Shown in pieces: positions 1-8,629 of a stretch of DNA of 50,378 nucleotides. This stretch comes from a virus. The notes beneath the pieces were generated by a model. The model was not told where the DNA came from. It saw nothing but the letters and a program-made list of their open reading frames with translations, and did no database searches. Positions within the stretch are counted from its first letter, which is position 1; every line of letters starts with the position of its first letter. Both the position numbers and the translations under genes were made by a program. The stretch spans positions 1 to 50,378 of the IMG/VR virus record IMGVR_UViG_3300033143_006579; one strand, written 5' to 3'.

Positions 1-210
1 CAACTTGATAATATTGCTGATTTATTATCAGATGTACCGATTGATACAGACGCTATATTTGTAATGAATGTTGATGGGTTTGAACGGGATGGAGATGAAT
101 TTAGATATTATAGCAGGATTCATTCTAAACTTATTAAACATAATAAACAATATAGAGAAATGTTCTATCAAAATGTTGTAAAATGTGGTGAAGGTAATAA
201 AGATGGATAA
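1..210 (+). CDS. C-terminal end of an unrecognised protein (5' truncated by window)
   Basis: An open frame runs from the first base to a TAA at 208-210, giving about 69 residues with no stop. The C-terminus overlaps the start of the next gene by 8 nt, as expected for translational coupling. I do not recognise the fragment; it is hydrophilic, with no cysteine cluster or membrane segment. In many genomes the gene before a metallopeptidase/VWA protein such as the next one is a MoxR-type AAA+ ATPase, so this could be the tail of one. That rests on context only, since no ATPase motif falls inside the window. Confidence 0.7.
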   Translation, partial: QLDNIADLLSDVPIDTDAIFVMNVDGFERDGDEFRYYSRIHSKLIKHNKQYREMFYQNVVKCGEGNKDG

Positions 211-1504
211 TAAAGTTATGACTACAGATGAGCGATTGAAAAATTTGGTCGCTCATTTTGTTTTAAAAAACAATTATTGGGGTTACTTATTTTCAAGAAT
301 TGCAAGAAAACCAACAGAACAATCTCTATTAATTATGGGGGTTGCACCAGAATCTAATGGAACTATAACATTGTATTATAATAAGGAAGCTGTTGATGGA
401 ACTGATGATAAAACCTTAATAACAGTTCTAGAACACGAAGGGATGCATTTGCTTAATAAACATATTCCTAGGTTGCTTAGAATAATATCTAATGAAATAA
501 ATGATGAACAAAAGTTTAAGAAATATGAAATGTGGAATATAGCAGCTGATTGTTGTGTTAATACTCAAGCTAATATTCCAAAAAGGTTAGTTATTAATGG
601 CAAACCTATTGATTTATGTTTTCCTGAACTGTATAAAATGGAAGATGGTAAAGCAACTGAATGGTATTATAACACTCTATTAGATCAAGAATCTAAAGCT
701 AACGAATGTGGTGGAACAATGGATTTTTCAGGTTTATTTGATAAACTTGATGATCATACAGGGTGGAAAAAAGCAGCAAATGATAAACTAAAGGGAGTTT
801 CTGATTTAAGTTCTTTATCAAGAAAAGTTGAAAATTATGTAAATGATATTGTTAATGAATCTGTTAAGACGTTTAATAAACAGAGAGGAAAATTACCAGG
901 TCATGTAGAAGAATTGATAAACGAACTACTTGCACCTCCTAAGGTTCCTTATTTTCAAATAATTAGAAAGTTAGTAAGAGGATCAAGATTGTCTAAGTTT
1001 AAGAGAACACCAACAAGAATAAACCGTAAAAGAACATATGTTTTTCAACTAGGTGATGATCCGAATGTTCCAGCGATATCTCCTTTTCCTGGAAGAATGA
1101 GAGATTTCAGTTTTAATATCGTTATTCTTATTGATACATCTGGGTCTATGTCTAAGGATGATATATTAGAAGGATTATCTGGAATTAAGAACATTATTGA
1201 AAATGATAGACATTGTAAAGTTACGGTACTTGAAAATGACACACAACTTCAGAAAGAATATGAAGTGAAAAAGTTACGAGATATTGATTTTAAAGTTAAA
1301 GGCCGTGGAGGAACTACGTTAGCTCCTGGTCTTGAAAGAGCTAGAGAATTAAAGGCAGATGTTACCCTAACTTTCACAGATGGGGGATGTGATAATATTA
1401 ATGAAATAGACCGAAAACTTTTACCAAAAAAGATAATTTGGGTTATTCAAAAAGACGGAACAGCTAGAATGGTTAATCAAACTGGTTTTGTCGTGAGGAT
1501 TTAA
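203..1504 (+). CDS. VWA-like protein with N-terminal metallopeptidase-like domain
   Basis: About 433 residues. The N-terminal half has LEHEGMHLLNKH, an HExxH-type zinc site as in the putative metallopeptidase domain of DUF2201-like proteins. The C-terminal half has IDTSGSMS, the DxSxS MIDAS motif of von Willebrand A domains, followed by a GGTTL and FTDGG stretch that completes the metal site. Such proteins usually partner MoxR AAA+ ATPases in assembly or remodelling. I chose ATG 203 over the in-frame GTG at 185 because AAGGT lies about 8 nt upstream of it. Whether the peptidase is active is unknown; the VWA metal site looks intact. Role in the phage cycle unknown. Confidence 0.8.
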   Translation: MDNKVMTTDERLKNLVAHFVLKNNYWGYLFSRIARKPTEQSLLIMGVAPESNGTITLYYNKEAVDGTDDKTLITVLEHEGMHLLNKHIPRLLRIISNEINDEQKFKKYEMWNIAADCCVNTQANIPKRLVINGKPIDLCFPELYKMEDGKATEWYYNTLLDQESKANECGGTMDFSGLFDKLDDHTGWKKAANDKLKGVSDLSSLSRKVENYVNDIVNESVKTFNKQRGKLPGHVEELINELLAPPKVPYFQIIRKLVRGSRLSKFKRTPTRINRKRTYVFQLGDDPNVPAISPFPGRMRDFSFNIVILIDTSGSMSKDDILEGLSGIKNIIENDRHCKVTVLENDTQLQKEYEVKKLRDIDFKVKGRGGTTLAPGLERARELKADVTLTFTDGGCDNINEIDRKLLPKKIIWVIQKDGTARMVNQTGFVVRI

Positions 1505-1506
1505 AT

Positions 1507-1665
1507 ATGTATTGGTTATATGGAATTTTAATTGGTGCATTTATTTCATTTTCCTATACTAATAACTCCCCACAATGGTTATTTATTGGAGCTGGAATAT
1601 TATTTTATTTAATAGTTATTGTAGGTCATCACCCTTATAACATGGAGAATGATGAAGAAGACTGA
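1507..1665 (+). CDS. Small two-helix membrane protein
   Basis: A 52-codon frame begins 2 nt after the preceding stop and overlaps the next gene. The product starts MYWLYGILIGAFISF, has a second hydrophobic stretch at about residues 24-40 (WLFIGAGILFYLIVIVG), and ends in an acidic tail (MENDEED). This predicts a two-pass inner-membrane miniprotein with a hairpin topology. No good ribosome site precedes the ATG, so it probably depends on coupling to the upstream gene. I do not recognise a family. It fills what would otherwise be a gap between genes. Confidence 0.6.
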   Translation: MYWLYGILIGAFISFSYTNNSPQWLFIGAGILFYLIVIVGHHPYNMENDEED

Positions 1666-2284
1666 CATAATAAAAAGAATAGACTCTTTTATTATAGAAC
1701 TAAAGAAAGATGACTCCATTTTAATTTCTAAATATGGAGTCGTCTTTCAATTAGAAGAGTTAAAACAATTTGTTGAAGAATATCCCGAAAGTAAATTTCA
1801 TAAGGGAGTTTCCGTATTACAACACATTGAAGGAAATTCAATAACTTATTCATGTGATTGTGATTGTGGAGAAGGTGAACATCAAGTTAAAATTGATTTT
1901 GAATTTGATAAAACATTTGAAATAGCGGTTTTGACTTTTTTTAAAAACGTTGAATGTAGAAATTATATTTATAGAGATGTTACTTGGGATGATGAATTGG
2001 GTAAAAAAATAAGATCATCTATTTGGGATGTTCATGATATTTTTGAAATTATTAAATATGCTTTTGATAATACTATAATGTATTATTTAAGTAACTTCTG
2101 GAAAAGGTTATGTGGTGCATGTAAAATATTATTTTTAGGAGTAATTGAAGTTGAAGAAGAGTTCATTCTTAGGGGTGAAGCATTAGATAATTTTATAATA
2201 GCTTTAAATGAAGGAAGAGATATATTAAAAAAACAACATGATCTAAGAATGAAAAAAATTAAAGACAAGAAAAACAGGAGTTAA
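1652..2284 (+). CDS. Unrecognised 210-residue protein
   Basis: I do not recognise this protein. It is mixed alpha/beta, with an acidic Cys-rich patch CDCDCGEGEHQ near residue 70 that could bind a metal, a Trp/aromatic-rich middle and a Lys-rich C-terminus. ATG 1652 is preferred over the adjacent ATG at 1649 because GGAG at 1644-1647 is better spaced from it. It overlaps the upstream membrane miniprotein and ends 1 nt before the topoisomerase gene, so it belongs to the same transcript. Confidence 0.7.
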   Translation: MKKTDIIKRIDSFIIELKKDDSILISKYGVVFQLEELKQFVEEYPESKFHKGVSVLQHIEGNSITYSCDCDCGEGEHQVKIDFEFDKTFEIAVLTFFKNVECRNYIYRDVTWDDELGKKIRSSIWDVHDIFEIIKYAFDNTIMYYLSNFWKRLCGACKILFLGVIEVEEEFILRGEALDNFIIALNEGRDILKKQHDLRMKKIKDKKNRS

Positions 2285-2285
2285 T

Positions 2286-4064
2286 ATGGTAGAAAAATAT
2301 AGTGCAAAGGATATTAGAACATTAGGAGATATTGAGAGTATAAGGATTAATCCATCTCAGTTTGTTGGCTCTTTAGACAGACCTACTCATTTAATAGAGG
2401 AAGCGATAGATAATGCAATAGATGAAGCATTGGGTGGGTCTGCAACAATCATAGCTGTTTTTATCAATACAAAGACAAAAGTTTGTAGTGTATTAGACAA
2501 TGGGAGAGGATTACCTATATCAAAAGATGTTCCGATAACTGTTTCTACAAAGTTATATTCAGGTGCTAAATTTCAAGATAAGAAAACAGCTTATAAAATA
2601 AGTAGTGGTATGCATGGTGTTGGTCTGGTTGCTGTTAATGCATTGACAACTGATTATAAAATTGAAATATATAGAAGTAAGAAACACGCTATATTCACAT
2701 TTAAGAACACCAAGTTTAAAGGGAAGAAAATAAAAGCACATCATGGGGCGATTCCCTTTTCAACAAAAATTGAATTTAAACCTGATAAGAAGATCTTTGA
2801 TAGTATTGATCCTGATTTGAATAGAATTAGAAAAAGGTTAACTATAGCAACGGCAGAAATGCCTAAATGTACTTTCGTATTAACAATAGATGATAAAAAA
2901 GAAATATTTGATTTGACATTGGAACAATATTTCAGAAAACAATGTTTTGATGAAAAAGATACCCCTTCTTTAATTTCATTAACATCAAGTAAGAAACCAG
3001 AATTATTTGATATATTAATGGCATATGCAACTAGTGGATCTATAGCACCTAAACTAATTTCATCTGTTAATTTATTACCAGTTGATCATGGTGGATCTCA
3101 TGTTAGTGCTTTTTATGACATATTAAAAACATTTTATATTACAAAAGGTAAAAAATATGGGTTTAAATTTTTACCTAATGATACCTTACCTTTTCTAAGA
3201 GCTTATTTGAAACTTAATTTAATTGAACCTAAATTTTCAAGTCAGACTAAAGAAAAACTTGTATCTAGAAAAAATTCTTTTGATGTTTTTGTAAAGCAAC
3301 TTAAAAGTCAATTAGAATCATATTATTCTAAAAGAGAAAAGGAACTTAAGGAACAACTTGAAAGATTTGCTTTATATAGAAGTAAATTAGATTCAAAGAA
3401 ATTGAAAGCTGCAAAGGGCGCTAAAAGGGCATCTACTAAATTTACTAAACTAAGGGATTGTACAAGTAGAAAAGGTGAATTATTTATAGTAGAAGGTGAA
3501 TCTGCGGGAGGGTCAATTCTTCAATGTAGAAATCCAAAGATTCATGCAGTTTTTCCATTAAAGGGAAAGATTCCTAATATTTCAAATGCTAAAAATATTT
3601 TAAAGAATAAAGAAGTATCTGAAATGTTACAGGCATTCGGGACTGGTGTTGATCCTGATTTTAATATTGTTGATTTGAGATATGAAAAAATTGTTTGTGC
3701 AACTGATGCCGATCCTGATGGTTCACATATTGCTGCTTTAGTAACTATGGTTTTAGCTGTTCTTGTTCCTGAAATAATTAAACAAGGAAGATATTATATA
3801 GCTCAGACTCCATTGTTTGCTATTGTTGAGGGTAAATCATTTACCCCTTTATGGGATAGAGAATCATTAGAAGAAGCACAGAAAAATGGAAAGAATATTC
3901 AACGATATAAAGGACTTGGAGAAATGAGTCCTCATCAAATGAAAATTTCTCTTATTGATAATGATACAAGACGATTACAACAAGTTAAATATACTGAAGA
4001 TATTGTAGCGATGGGTAAGTTGTTTTCAGATTCAGGTGTAAAAAGAGAACTTTTAAATAGTTAG
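2286..4064 (+). CDS. Type II DNA topoisomerase, ATPase/TOPRIM subunit (GyrB/ParE-like; T4 gp39/gp60 equivalent)
   Basis: The 592-residue product has the full GyrB/ParE order. A GHKL ATPase domain carries EEAIDNAIDEAL (catalytic Glu and Mg-binding Asn), DNGRGLP and SSGMHGVGLVAVNAL. A transducer domain follows, then a TOPRIM domain with EGESAGG, DADPDGSHI and the terminal QRYKGLGEM. The length matches ParE (about 630), so ATPase and TOPRIM are one chain, unlike T4 where gp39 and gp60 are separate. It pairs with the DNA-cleaving subunit two genes downstream to relax or decatenate phage DNA during replication. Ribosome site CAGGAG precedes ATG 2286. Confidence 0.96.
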   Translation: MVEKYSAKDIRTLGDIESIRINPSQFVGSLDRPTHLIEEAIDNAIDEALGGSATIIAVFINTKTKVCSVLDNGRGLPISKDVPITVSTKLYSGAKFQDKKTAYKISSGMHGVGLVAVNALTTDYKIEIYRSKKHAIFTFKNTKFKGKKIKAHHGAIPFSTKIEFKPDKKIFDSIDPDLNRIRKRLTIATAEMPKCTFVLTIDDKKEIFDLTLEQYFRKQCFDEKDTPSLISLTSSKKPELFDILMAYATSGSIAPKLISSVNLLPVDHGGSHVSAFYDILKTFYITKGKKYGFKFLPNDTLPFLRAYLKLNLIEPKFSSQTKEKLVSRKNSFDVFVKQLKSQLESYYSKREKELKEQLERFALYRSKLDSKKLKAAKGAKRASTKFTKLRDCTSRKGELFIVEGESAGGSILQCRNPKIHAVFPLKGKIPNISNAKNILKNKEVSEMLQAFGTGVDPDFNIVDLRYEKIVCATDADPDGSHIAALVTMVLAVLVPEIIKQGRYYIAQTPLFAIVEGKSFTPLWDRESLEEAQKNGKNIQRYKGLGEMSPHQMKISLIDNDTRRLQQVKYTEDIVAMGKLFSDSGVKRELLNS

Positions 4065-4072
4065 GAGATAAT

Positions 4073-4534
4073 ATGGGAACACGAGGAACTTATGGGTTCA
4101 AGAAAGATGGAAAATATAAAGTAGCTTATAATCATTATGATAGTTATCCTGATGAATTAGGCGAAAAAGTTTTAATGTATATAAAGACAAGAGATATAAT
4201 GGACTTACATAATATATTTAATGAGATAAGATTAGTTAATGATTATGATAAGGTTGTTATAAATGATATTGATAAATATAGAGAATTTTCAGATTATAGG
4301 GTGAATGGAGGAAAACTTGATAGTTGGTATTGTTTATTAAGAAATATGCAAGGTGATCTTGAAGCACATGAACGAGCTGAAATTATGTTAGATGGAGTTG
4401 ACTCATTTAATGAAGAAGAATATGATTATCTAATTGATTTAGATGATGAAAACTTTGTAATATTTTCTCATGGTAATCATGTTGTATCTTTTCCATTGGA
4501 CCAACTACCAAAAACTTTAAAAGGCAATTATTAA
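4073..4534 (+). CDS. Unrecognised 153-residue protein between topoisomerase subunits
   Basis: The start MGTRGTYGFKKDGKYKVAYNHYDSYPDE resembles a small phage/bacterial protein family of unknown role that I recall as beginning MGTRG.YGF. The body is acidic and aromatic with no catalytic motif I can name. It has a good AGGAG site and its stop overlaps the next start by one base (TAATG), so it is co-translated with the topoisomerase. An accessory role for the topoisomerase is possible only by position. Confidence 0.7.
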   Translation: MGTRGTYGFKKDGKYKVAYNHYDSYPDELGEKVLMYIKTRDIMDLHNIFNEIRLVNDYDKVVINDIDKYREFSDYRVNGGKLDSWYCLLRNMQGDLEAHERAEIMLDGVDSFNEEEYDYLIDLDDENFVIFSHGNHVVSFPLDQLPKTLKGNY

Positions 4535-5841
4535 TGGACATATTAATTCCGAAATTATATAAAGAATATGGGCAGTATATTAATTCTTTCAGATCATTTC
4601 CATTAGATGTTGATGGGCTAAAACCTGCTGAACGAAGAGTATTATTATCAGCACATCAAATTGCCAGAAGTAAACTTGTTAAATCAGCAAAAATTGATGG
4701 GTATACAATCGGCAATTTCCATCCACATGGTAGTGTTTATGGGACTATAGTTCAACTTGTACATCAAGGGTTTTTAGAAGGTCAGGGTAATTTCGGGGCA
4801 AATTTTGGGGTTCAACCAATAGGGCCAGCAGCCATGAGATATACAGAAGCTAGACTTTCAAGATTTATAAAAGAGATAGCTTTTAAATATGTTGAACATG
4901 TAAACTGGAATACGAATGATCTTGATGAAAAAGAACCGGAATTTTTACCAACCATGTTTCCATTATGTTTTTGTGGAACCGAATATACTCAGGGTATAGG
5001 GTTTGGATACAGAACTTTAATTCCTTGCTTTAGAGTAGAAGATTTATATAAAAGACTATTATGGGTGTTGAAAATTGAAAAAACAGAACCTATCATAAAA
5101 CCCATTACAGGTTGTACTATAACTGCGACTAATGCTGAATTAAAGACTCTTTTAACTACTGGAAAATCTGTTATATCGGTTAAAGGAGTGATTAAAACAA
5201 TACCATTACAATGTAAGGTCATTCTAAAATCATGGCCTGCGGGAAAACGATTTGAAAGTATTTTAGGTAAGTTATCAAAGGAATTGGATAATGGTGATAT
5301 TGGTTTTACTGATTCTTCTGTAACTGATACTGAAATCGTATTTGAAGTTTTAAAACAAAGAAGTAGAGATGTTATTTATAAGAAATTCCTTAAAACATTA
5401 AGGGAAGCTGTCAAAGGAAGTATTTCATTCGAAAATAATGTAGTTGATGTTAATCAAAATGTTAAATTAAAATCTATTGATCAAATGTTATTGACAACAT
5501 ATAGTATGTTTACTCAGGTTAGAAAACAAGTTTTTCGAAGACAAATTCAAGACGTTAAAGCTCAAATTTTAGAGTTAAAAATATTAGAAAAAATACGACC
5601 ATCTTTATCAACAGTTTTAAGAAATAAACTTCCAGAAAATCAAGCAATTACCAAAATTTCTAAAACAACTAAAGTTAGTGAAATAGATATTCGCTATTTA
5701 TTTGGGAAATACAGAATTAGTAAATTATTGAATATGAGTATTGAAACTACTACATTGAATACCGAGGTTAATAGTTTAACCTCTGATTTGAATAATATAA
5801 CAAATGTTGTTTTGAATCATTATAATGAATTATTTGAGTAG
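4534..5841 (+). CDS. Type II DNA topoisomerase, DNA-cleavage subunit (GyrA/ParC-like; T4 gp52 equivalent)
   Basis: The 435-residue product is close to T4 gp52 (442) and lacks the GyrA C-terminal wrapping domain. Near the N-terminus are FRSFPLDVDGLKPAERRVL, the FHPHG block and GNFGANFG. The catalytic tyrosine lies in AAMRYTEARLSRF, at about residue 109, next to its conserved Arg. A long helical coiled-coil tail region follows (about 330-430). Together with the ATPase/TOPRIM subunit at 2286-4064 it forms the strand-passing heterotetramer. The last codons carry one copy of a short direct repeat. Confidence 0.95.
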   Translation: MDILIPKLYKEYGQYINSFRSFPLDVDGLKPAERRVLLSAHQIARSKLVKSAKIDGYTIGNFHPHGSVYGTIVQLVHQGFLEGQGNFGANFGVQPIGPAAMRYTEARLSRFIKEIAFKYVEHVNWNTNDLDEKEPEFLPTMFPLCFCGTEYTQGIGFGYRTLIPCFRVEDLYKRLLWVLKIEKTEPIIKPITGCTITATNAELKTLLTTGKSVISVKGVIKTIPLQCKVILKSWPAGKRFESILGKLSKELDNGDIGFTDSSVTDTEIVFEVLKQRSRDVIYKKFLKTLREAVKGSISFENNVVDVNQNVKLKSIDQMLLTTYSMFTQVRKQVFRRQIQDVKAQILELKILEKIRPSLSTVLRNKLPENQAITKISKTTKVSEIDIRYLFGKYRISKLLNMSIETTTLNTEVNSLTSDLNNITNVVLNHYNELFE

Positions 5842-5879
5842 AATTTGTGTATTTTGATTCATTATAATGAATTATTTGA
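5817..5879 (+). repeat. 21-bp direct repeat, two copies 42 bp apart
   Basis: TCATTATAATGAATTATTTGA occurs at 5817-5837 and 5859-5879, one base longer than this if split, and with flanks the match extends to about 26 bp with one mismatch. The first copy encodes the last residues of the topoisomerase subunit and the second lies just before the prepilin-like gene. The copies enclose a short non-coding spacer. It looks like a tandem duplication of the gene end, perhaps a scar of insertion of the downstream gene. Confidence 0.8.
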
Positions 5880-5888
5880 AAGGATATT

Positions 5889-6182
5889 ATGGGGCAAAAA
5901 GGATTTACTTTACTAGAGTTAATGATTATTATTACGATTATAGTAATATTAGCTTCTATAGCTATTCCAAGTTTTATAAAGTCTAAAGAGAGACAACAAA
6001 AACAACAAAAGATTGAACAAACACAAACACCTCAACAAAAGAAATTAAAATCTACGGGATTGAATATAATATGTGTAGATGGATATTATTATCTAGAAAA
6101 TAAAGTTGGAATAACACAAATGTTTGAGATTAAAGAAGAACTTGGGGATAAACTATCATTACCTATGACTTGTAAGGAGTAA
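5889..6182 (+). CDS. Type IV prepilin-like protein (class III signal peptide)
   Basis: The 97-residue product begins MGQKG then FTLLELMIIITIIVIL. This is a canonical prepilin peptidase site: short charged leader, Gly at -1, Phe at +1, Glu at +5, then a hydrophobic helix. After the helix come a Lys/Gln-rich linker (31-55) and a small domain with Cys62 and Cys95, reminiscent of the C-terminal disulfide loop of pilins. At 97 residues it is shorter than typical major pilins. It should be cut by a host PilD-type peptidase and enter the host pilus or type II secretion assembly. Interference with pili (superinfection exclusion) is inference. Ribosome site AAGGA precedes the ATG. Confidence 0.8.
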   Translation: MGQKGFTLLELMIIITIIVILASIAIPSFIKSKERQQKQQKIEQTQTPQQKKLKSTGLNIICVDGYYYLENKVGITQMFEIKEELGDKLSLPMTCKE

Positions 6183-6185
6183 TAT

Positions 6186-6614
6186 ATGTATAAAATTGAA
6201 AAGAGATTCACCCTTCCGATGGGGCATAGACTGAGTAAACATAAAGGACGATGCTCTTCTATTCATGGTCATAATATAACAATACTAATAGGAGTTATGA
6301 GTCAAAAATTAAATGATAACGATATGGTTATTGATTTTGCTGATTTAAAGAAAATAGTATTAGAAATTTTAGATGTTTGGGATCATTGTCTGTTATTAAA
6401 TGAATGTGATGGAAAAATAGAAGAACTAGCTGAAGCAGGTGGAATGAGAATTATCACATTTAATTTTGACCCAACTGCTGAAAAATTATCAGAAACATTA
6501 TATACAGTTTTAGATCAAAGGATTTCACAAGCTTCTAGTGGAGATAATTTTGTCGAACTTGAATATGTAACTATTTATGAAAATGAAAATTCTAAAGCTA
6601 CATTTATGGAGTAA
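6186..6614 (+). CDS. queD: 6-carboxytetrahydropterin synthase / 6-pyruvoyl-tetrahydropterin synthase family (QueD-like)
   Basis: The 142-residue product has zinc ligands His14 (PMGHRLS) and His27/His29 (SSIHGHN), with the catalytic Cys23 four residues before HGH, matching the CxxxHGH pattern of QueD. The VIDFADLKK block and the late Glu in VTIYENENS are also typical. QueD converts dihydroneopterin triphosphate to 6-carboxytetrahydropterin, the second step of preQ0/queuosine synthesis. The GTP cyclohydrolase FolE2 lies about 22 kb away (28447-29304), so at least two 7-deazaguanine steps are phage-encoded. QueE and QueC are not seen here. A tetrahydrobiopterin or folate role cannot be excluded. 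Confidence 0.85.
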   Translation: MYKIEKRFTLPMGHRLSKHKGRCSSIHGHNITILIGVMSQKLNDNDMVIDFADLKKIVLEILDVWDHCLLLNECDGKIEELAEAGGMRIITFNFDPTAEKLSETLYTVLDQRISQASSGDNFVELEYVTIYENENSKATFME

Positions 6615-6616
6615 AC

Positions 6617-6832
6617 ATGACATTAAAATTTATTATGGATAAACAAGAAGTAATTCTATTTCAAAATATGTGCCAAGATATTGTTTTAAATAGTACTGAC
6701 GATCCTAATAATAATTGCTATCCTCCAGAAGATTATGAAGAGGATGACTTTCATAGAATGCTTCATACTTTTGCCAGCTTTCTAAGAGAGATCGAATCAC
6801 AAGATTCTGTTATTATAGAACAGAGGAAATAA
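6617..6832 (+). CDS. Unrecognised 71-residue acidic protein
   Basis: A small acidic protein with NNCYPPEDYEEDDFHRMLHTF in its middle. It begins 2 nt after the QueD-like gene and ends 1 nt before the helicase gene, so it is part of the same operon. No family recognised and no membrane segment. AT content and codon use are like those of its neighbours. Confidence 0.65.
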   Translation: MTLKFIMDKQEVILFQNMCQDIVLNSTDDPNNNCYPPEDYEEDDFHRMLHTFASFLREIESQDSVIIEQRK

Positions 6833-6833
6833 T

Positions 6834-8240
6834 ATGTTTAAATTTTATAGGAAGTCTGGAATAATAATACCTAGTAAATATCGGAATGAGTTGTTTTATT
6901 TCCAGATTAAAGAGCATCTAAAAAGAAGGATGCAGAAATTTCAAACCCCTGATTACACGGTTTGTAATTTCTTTCTTGAATCTGATGATGCCCTTTTGAT
7001 TCCTAGGTGTTTCCCGATTGATAACTTTATTCAGGATTATAAAATAATTGATCAGATTCCGGATGGTAACTCTATTGATATAGAACATAATATCATACCG
7101 AGAAATGATGTGCAAAAAAGATCATTGGAATATTTAGCACAAACAAAAAACGGTATCCTTCAATTATCTCCTGGTGTTGGGAAAACTGTAATTATGATTT
7201 ATCATATTGCAGATTTGAAAAAGAAATCATTTATATTAGTTCATAGAGACGCTTTAGCGAAACAATGGATTGATAGATTCTTAGAGTTTAGTAATATTAC
7301 CGAAGACGGTATATCGAGACTAAAAACAGCAACATTCACGGAGGACCTTCAAAAATCAATTATTATATGTACCGACCAAACTTTCACATCTTTATTAAAA
7401 CGTCACCGATTGGAATTTTTAACTGAATTAAATAAAGCAAAATTAGGAGTATTTGTTGCTGATGAAGTTCATACATCGGTTGGTGCTCCCTCATTCTCCG
7501 AATGTTCGATTCATTTACCAGCAGAATATACTTATGGTTTAAGTGCAACTCCATATCGTTGGGACGGTAATGGCGACATCATAGGGTATCATTTAGGAGA
7601 TATCTATCAAGATGAAGATACAGAAGGTACGATGGATGCAAGGGTTAATATTTTAATGGTTGATTATAAAATTGATATTCCATACCGATATAAATATCTT
7701 CACTGGGAAGGAAAATTTCAAAGATCAAGATATTTAAATCTATTTAAAAACTCTAAACAATTTATGTGGGTCATTAAGAGTTTATTAAATAAATTTAAAG
7801 ATGATAGAAATTTGTTAGTTATGGGAGAACGAGTCGATAAACTACTAAAGATTTTGTATGAGTGGGTTTATCATCATGATAAATCAGCTTTTTATGGTTC
7901 TGCTCCATTGGAAGCATCTAACCATCAATTAGTTTTTGCAACACCTGGTAAAATGAGAGATGGTGTTGATGTTCCTCATATTGATTGTTTGATTATGACT
8001 TCTCCAATTTCAAATGTAGAGCAAATGTCAGGGAGAATAACAAGAGAAAAACTTGGTAAAAAAGAACCTATTATTATTGATATGGTTGATATTGGGTGTG
8101 AAGAGATAAGAAATACTATTTGGAAAAGAAAAGAATATTATGAAAAGAGAGGATGGAAAATTAAATATATATTTTATATTAATGGTGGGCCTAAAGTTGT
8201 AGACGAAGAGGTTGCTATTAATATTTTGAAAGGATTATAG
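6834..8240 (+). CDS. Superfamily 2 DNA helicase, UvsW-like
   Basis: The 468-residue product has helicase motif I LSPGVGKTVIM (about residue 115), Ia LVHRD, motif II VADEVHTS (DEVH box), motif III LSATPYRWDG, and in the second RecA domain DGVDVP and motif VI QMSGRITRE. In T4, UvsW unwinds branched and R-loop structures and drives the switch from origin- to recombination-dependent replication. The gene sits just before the gp47/gp46-like nuclease, consistent with a recombination-repair module. Length is similar to T4 UvsW (503). The exact orthology is inferred from motifs and neighbours. Confidence 0.9.
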   Translation: MFKFYRKSGIIIPSKYRNELFYFQIKEHLKRRMQKFQTPDYTVCNFFLESDDALLIPRCFPIDNFIQDYKIIDQIPDGNSIDIEHNIIPRNDVQKRSLEYLAQTKNGILQLSPGVGKTVIMIYHIADLKKKSFILVHRDALAKQWIDRFLEFSNITEDGISRLKTATFTEDLQKSIIICTDQTFTSLLKRHRLEFLTELNKAKLGVFVADEVHTSVGAPSFSECSIHLPAEYTYGLSATPYRWDGNGDIIGYHLGDIYQDEDTEGTMDARVNILMVDYKIDIPYRYKYLHWEGKFQRSRYLNLFKNSKQFMWVIKSLLNKFKDDRNLLVMGERVDKLLKILYEWVYHHDKSAFYGSAPLEASNHQLVFATPGKMRDGVDVPHIDCLIMTSPISNVEQMSGRITREKLGKKEPIIIDMVDIGCEEIRNTIWKRKEYYEKRGWKIKYIFYINGGPKVVDEEVAINILKGL

Positions 8241-8618
8241 ATGAGTAAAGAAAAAAAAAGAATGGAGTTGATTACAACATCAATTAATAATTTATCAATG
8301 TCTTCTTACGATCCTAGAGAAAAAACATTTTTACAAATAATACATGAGATGGTTCAATTAATTAAAGATCAACAGACAAAGATAATGGATTGTGAAGATA
8401 AAATAGACGACATAGAACGAACAATAGACAATGCAGATCTTGATAGTTTTGAGGCATTGGCTACAGACTTATCAGAAAGAATTGATGAAATAGAAAAGAT
8501 TACAAATGATATTGATCTTGATGATGTTCAAACTTTATTAGACGAAACAGTCAGTCTTAATTTTACAGAGGTTGAAGATGCATTAGAAACTTTAGAGAAT
8601 ATTAAAGGATGTTTTTAA
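8241..8618 (+). CDS. Unrecognised acidic coiled-coil protein
   Basis: The 125-residue product has Lys-rich first residues and then, from about residue 35, a repeated acidic heptad-like pattern with many Asp, Glu, Ile and Leu (for example DKIDDIERTIDNADLD), predicting a long coiled coil. It abuts the helicase stop and runs into the SbcD-like gene's ribosome site. No family recognised. By position it might be a partner of the helicase or nuclease, but nothing in the sequence shows this. Confidence 0.65.
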   Translation: MSKEKKRMELITTSINNLSMSSYDPREKTFLQIIHEMVQLIKDQQTKIMDCEDKIDDIERTIDNADLDSFEALATDLSERIDEIEKITNDIDLDDVQTLLDETVSLNFTEVEDALETLENIKGCF

Positions 8619-8629
8619 AGGGGAATATT

